Part shown: piece by piece, positions 24,073 through 25,459 of the stretch | Layout: every line of letters begins with the position of its first letter | Numbering within the stretch: the stretch's first letter is position 1 | Source: CAYXFZ01 sp964464385 | GTDB lineage: Bacteria; Planctomycetota; UBA1135 | Length of the DNA stretch: 25,459 nucleotides | Direction: 5' to 3' | Assembly (NCBI GenBank): GCA_964464385.1 | Contig: CAYXFZ010000032.1 | Location: 1-25,459 of the forward strand | The notes under the pieces: model-generated | The model's database searches: none | Seen by the model: only the letters and a program-made list of their open reading frames with translations | Told to the model about the DNA's origin: nothing | Translations under genes and position numbers: made by a program

Positions 24073-25338
24073 ATGCTTGCCCTCCTTGCCCCCCTCTGTC
24101 TCCAGTATGCAGCCACCGATGCCTCCGCCATTCGTACCGAGGATATGCGGGCCCGGATTGCCTTTCTTGCCAGTGATGCCATGGAAGGCCGAGAATCTGG
24201 GGAACGGGGTGGACACTTGGCCGCCCTTTTCTTCGCCCAAGAGTGGCATCGGTTGGAATTGGAGCCCTTGGGTGCTCCCTTCGAGGACGGGCCTGAGGAA
24301 GAGGCCTTGGCCCCTTTCATCCTTCCCTTTGAAGCCGCTGGTCGCACCTGCTGGAACACGGCCGCGCTCTTGCCCGGCACAGATCCCGATTTGAAATATC
24401 AGGTAATTGTCGTTGGCGGACACCACGACCACGCTGGAATCGGCGGCCCAGGTGCCATGGGCTACCCCGGTGAAATTCACAACGGCGCCGATGACAATGC
24501 TTCCGGATCCGCTGGTGTTGCCGAGTTGGCCGAGTGGTTTGTGGCCCATCCCACTCGGCATCCGATTCTGTTTATGACGTTTAGTGCCGAAGAGCGAGGC
24601 CTTTTGGGCTCCAAAGATTTCGTCCAAAATGGCCCTCTGCCGCCGGAACACATGCTGGCCATGCTCAACTTTGACATGATCGGCCGTGCTGAGGGCAAAC
24701 TCTTTGTTGGTGGTACCGGAACCGCCAAGGAATTCCCCAAGCTCCTAAAGAAGCCCTTACGGGCATCCAAACTCAAGATTGAGACTGGCGAGGGCGGACA
24801 TGCACCGAGCGACAACTCTTCTTTCTTTGATGCTGGCGTTCCTGCCCTATTTTTGTTCACCAACGTCCACGAGGACTACCACATGCCCGGAGATGATGTC
24901 GAAAAGATCGACTTCAAGGGTACGCAGCAAGTATTGGAATTGGGTCGAAGCATCATCGAGGCCCTGGACAAACGCGATGATCCTCTCACCTTCAAGAATG
25001 ATCCGCGCATGGCCATGCCCAAGGATTTCCAAAAACTGATGGCCAAACATTACCGCATGATCGGCGAACGCAACCGACAACGCGGTCGCTTGGGTCTCTA
25101 TGTTGGCGATCCTCTAGAGGGGCAGGCCGGGCTTGCCGTCACCAAACTCTCGGAAAAAGGTGGATCCAAAAGGGCCGGCGTCCTGGTCGGAGATCAACTC
25201 CTGCAAGCCGCCGACCGGATCATTGAAACGGATATAGATTTGATCCGTGCCCTAGGCAGCGGTCAAAAGGGAGAAACGATCACCCTTCTTCTGTTGCGGG
25301 ATGGAGTGAAGATCGAATTGGTGGTGACTCTCCGTTGA
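24073..25338 (+). CDS. M28-family zinc aminopeptidase-like protein with C-terminal PDZ domain
   Basis: 421 residues from the ATG at 24073, which begins a weak signal peptide (MLALLAPLCLQYAATDA); the frame extends upstream into the preceding gene but that part is not credible. The M28 metal and catalytic residues are all visible: His118 in GGHHDH, bridging Asp140 in HNGADDNASG, Glu173 (general base) and Glu174 in SAEERGLLGS, Asp201 in LNFDMIGR, and His270 in EDYHMPGDD. Residues of about 340-421 form a PDZ domain (GLAVTKLSEKGGSKRAGVLVGD, with LLLLRDG later), as found in several bacterial M28 proteins. The region before the zinc domain is short, so the PA insert found in many M28 enzymes is missing. 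Probably an exported aminopeptidase; specificity unknown. Confidence 0.93.
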   Translation: MLALLAPLCLQYAATDASAIRTEDMRARIAFLASDAMEGRESGERGGHLAALFFAQEWHRLELEPLGAPFEDGPEEEALAPFILPFEAAGRTCWNTAALLPGTDPDLKYQVIVVGGHHDHAGIGGPGAMGYPGEIHNGADDNASGSAGVAELAEWFVAHPTRHPILFMTFSAEERGLLGSKDFVQNGPLPPEHMLAMLNFDMIGRAEGKLFVGGTGTAKEFPKLLKKPLRASKLKIETGEGGHAPSDNSSFFDAGVPALFLFTNVHEDYHMPGDDVEKIDFKGTQQVLELGRSIIEALDKRDDPLTFKNDPRMAMPKDFQKLMAKHYRMIGERNRQRGRLGLYVGDPLEGQAGLAVTKLSEKGGSKRAGVLVGDQLLQAADRIIETDIDLIRALGSGQKGETITLLLLRDGVKIELVVTLR

Positions 25339-25459
25339 GCGGAGGATCCACTTCTTCGGTCACGGCAGGAACCAACCAAGTTTGCGGGCGGGGTTCGGCC
25401 GGACCCACCTTGGGCACCGTGATCGAAATCCAGGGACCCATGCGGCGCGGCGGGTATTG
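25280..25459 (-). CDS. Possible 3' end of a minus-strand gene, cut by the window edge
   Basis: One minus-strand frame is open from the window edge to a TGA at 25280-25282, giving 59 residues rich in proline (for example GPWISITVPKVGPAEP) with mostly G or C at third codon positions. It would overlap the M28 gene tail-to-tail by 59 bp, which is unusual. Other frames of the last 120 bp are also partly open, so this is a weak call and no family is recognised. Confidence 0.3.
   Translation of the reverse strand, partial: QYPPRRMGPWISITVPKVGPAEPRPQTWLVPAVTEEVDPPLNGESPPIRSSLHPATEEG

Overview
The window looks like a piece of a draft, moderately GC-rich bacterial chromosome, most likely from the Planctomycetota or a close relative. 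This is inferred from the protein set rather than from a marker gene: several secreted proteins share one C-terminal domain, there are paired FG-GAP and RCC1 propeller proteins, a Hanks-type kinase, TPR/caspase-like (C14) proteins and carboxypeptidase-regulatory-like repeats, and starts generally lack a strong Shine-Dalgarno. A 10-N run at 12372-12381 marks a scaffold join. I find no tRNA, rRNA, CRISPR array, insertion sequence or phage gene. Coding density is very high; no gap between genes exceeds about 230 bases.

Layout. 1-881 (+): 3' part of a saccharopine-dehydrogenase-like / trans-acting enoyl reductase. 891-4146 (-): two tandem secreted FG-GAP seven-repeat propeller proteins. 4375-4887 (+): a small odd ORF in which a secreted-protein leader is fused to a DUF2007-like domain. 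4893-6941 (-): a secreted protein with fourteen 39-residue RCC1-like repeats, visibly more AT-rich than its surroundings. 7020-8030 (-): a soluble Ser/Thr kinase, divergent from 8121-9425 (+), a single-ring ClpA/B-like AAA+ ATPase followed by a textbook terminator. 9510-10994 (-): a secreted reprolysin-like zinc protease, divergent by only 36 bp from 11031-18784 (+), an apparent operon of a degenerate parvulin-type PPIase and two tandem giant caspase-like proteins. 18812-21894 (-): operon of YugP-like zinc protease, pgi and trpS. 21975-25338 (+): membrane-anchored protein of carboxypeptidase-regulatory-like repeats, then a secreted M28 peptidase with a C-terminal PDZ domain. 25280-25459 (-): possible tail of another gene.

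Themes. Proteolysis and protein quality control dominate: reprolysin, two C14 peptidases, YugP-type protease, M28 peptidase, AAA+ unfoldase and parvulin-like foldase. Four secreted proteins with unrelated bodies (two FG-GAP, one RCC1, one metalloprotease) end in the same roughly 100-residue domain, suggesting a common export, anchoring or assembly module. The most striking element is the caspase pair: the catalytic ends share nucleotide-identical tracts of 104 and 349 bp separated and flanked by diverged sequence (recent gene conversion, or an assembly artefact), and both carry a complete EF-hand-type loop after the catalytic cysteine.
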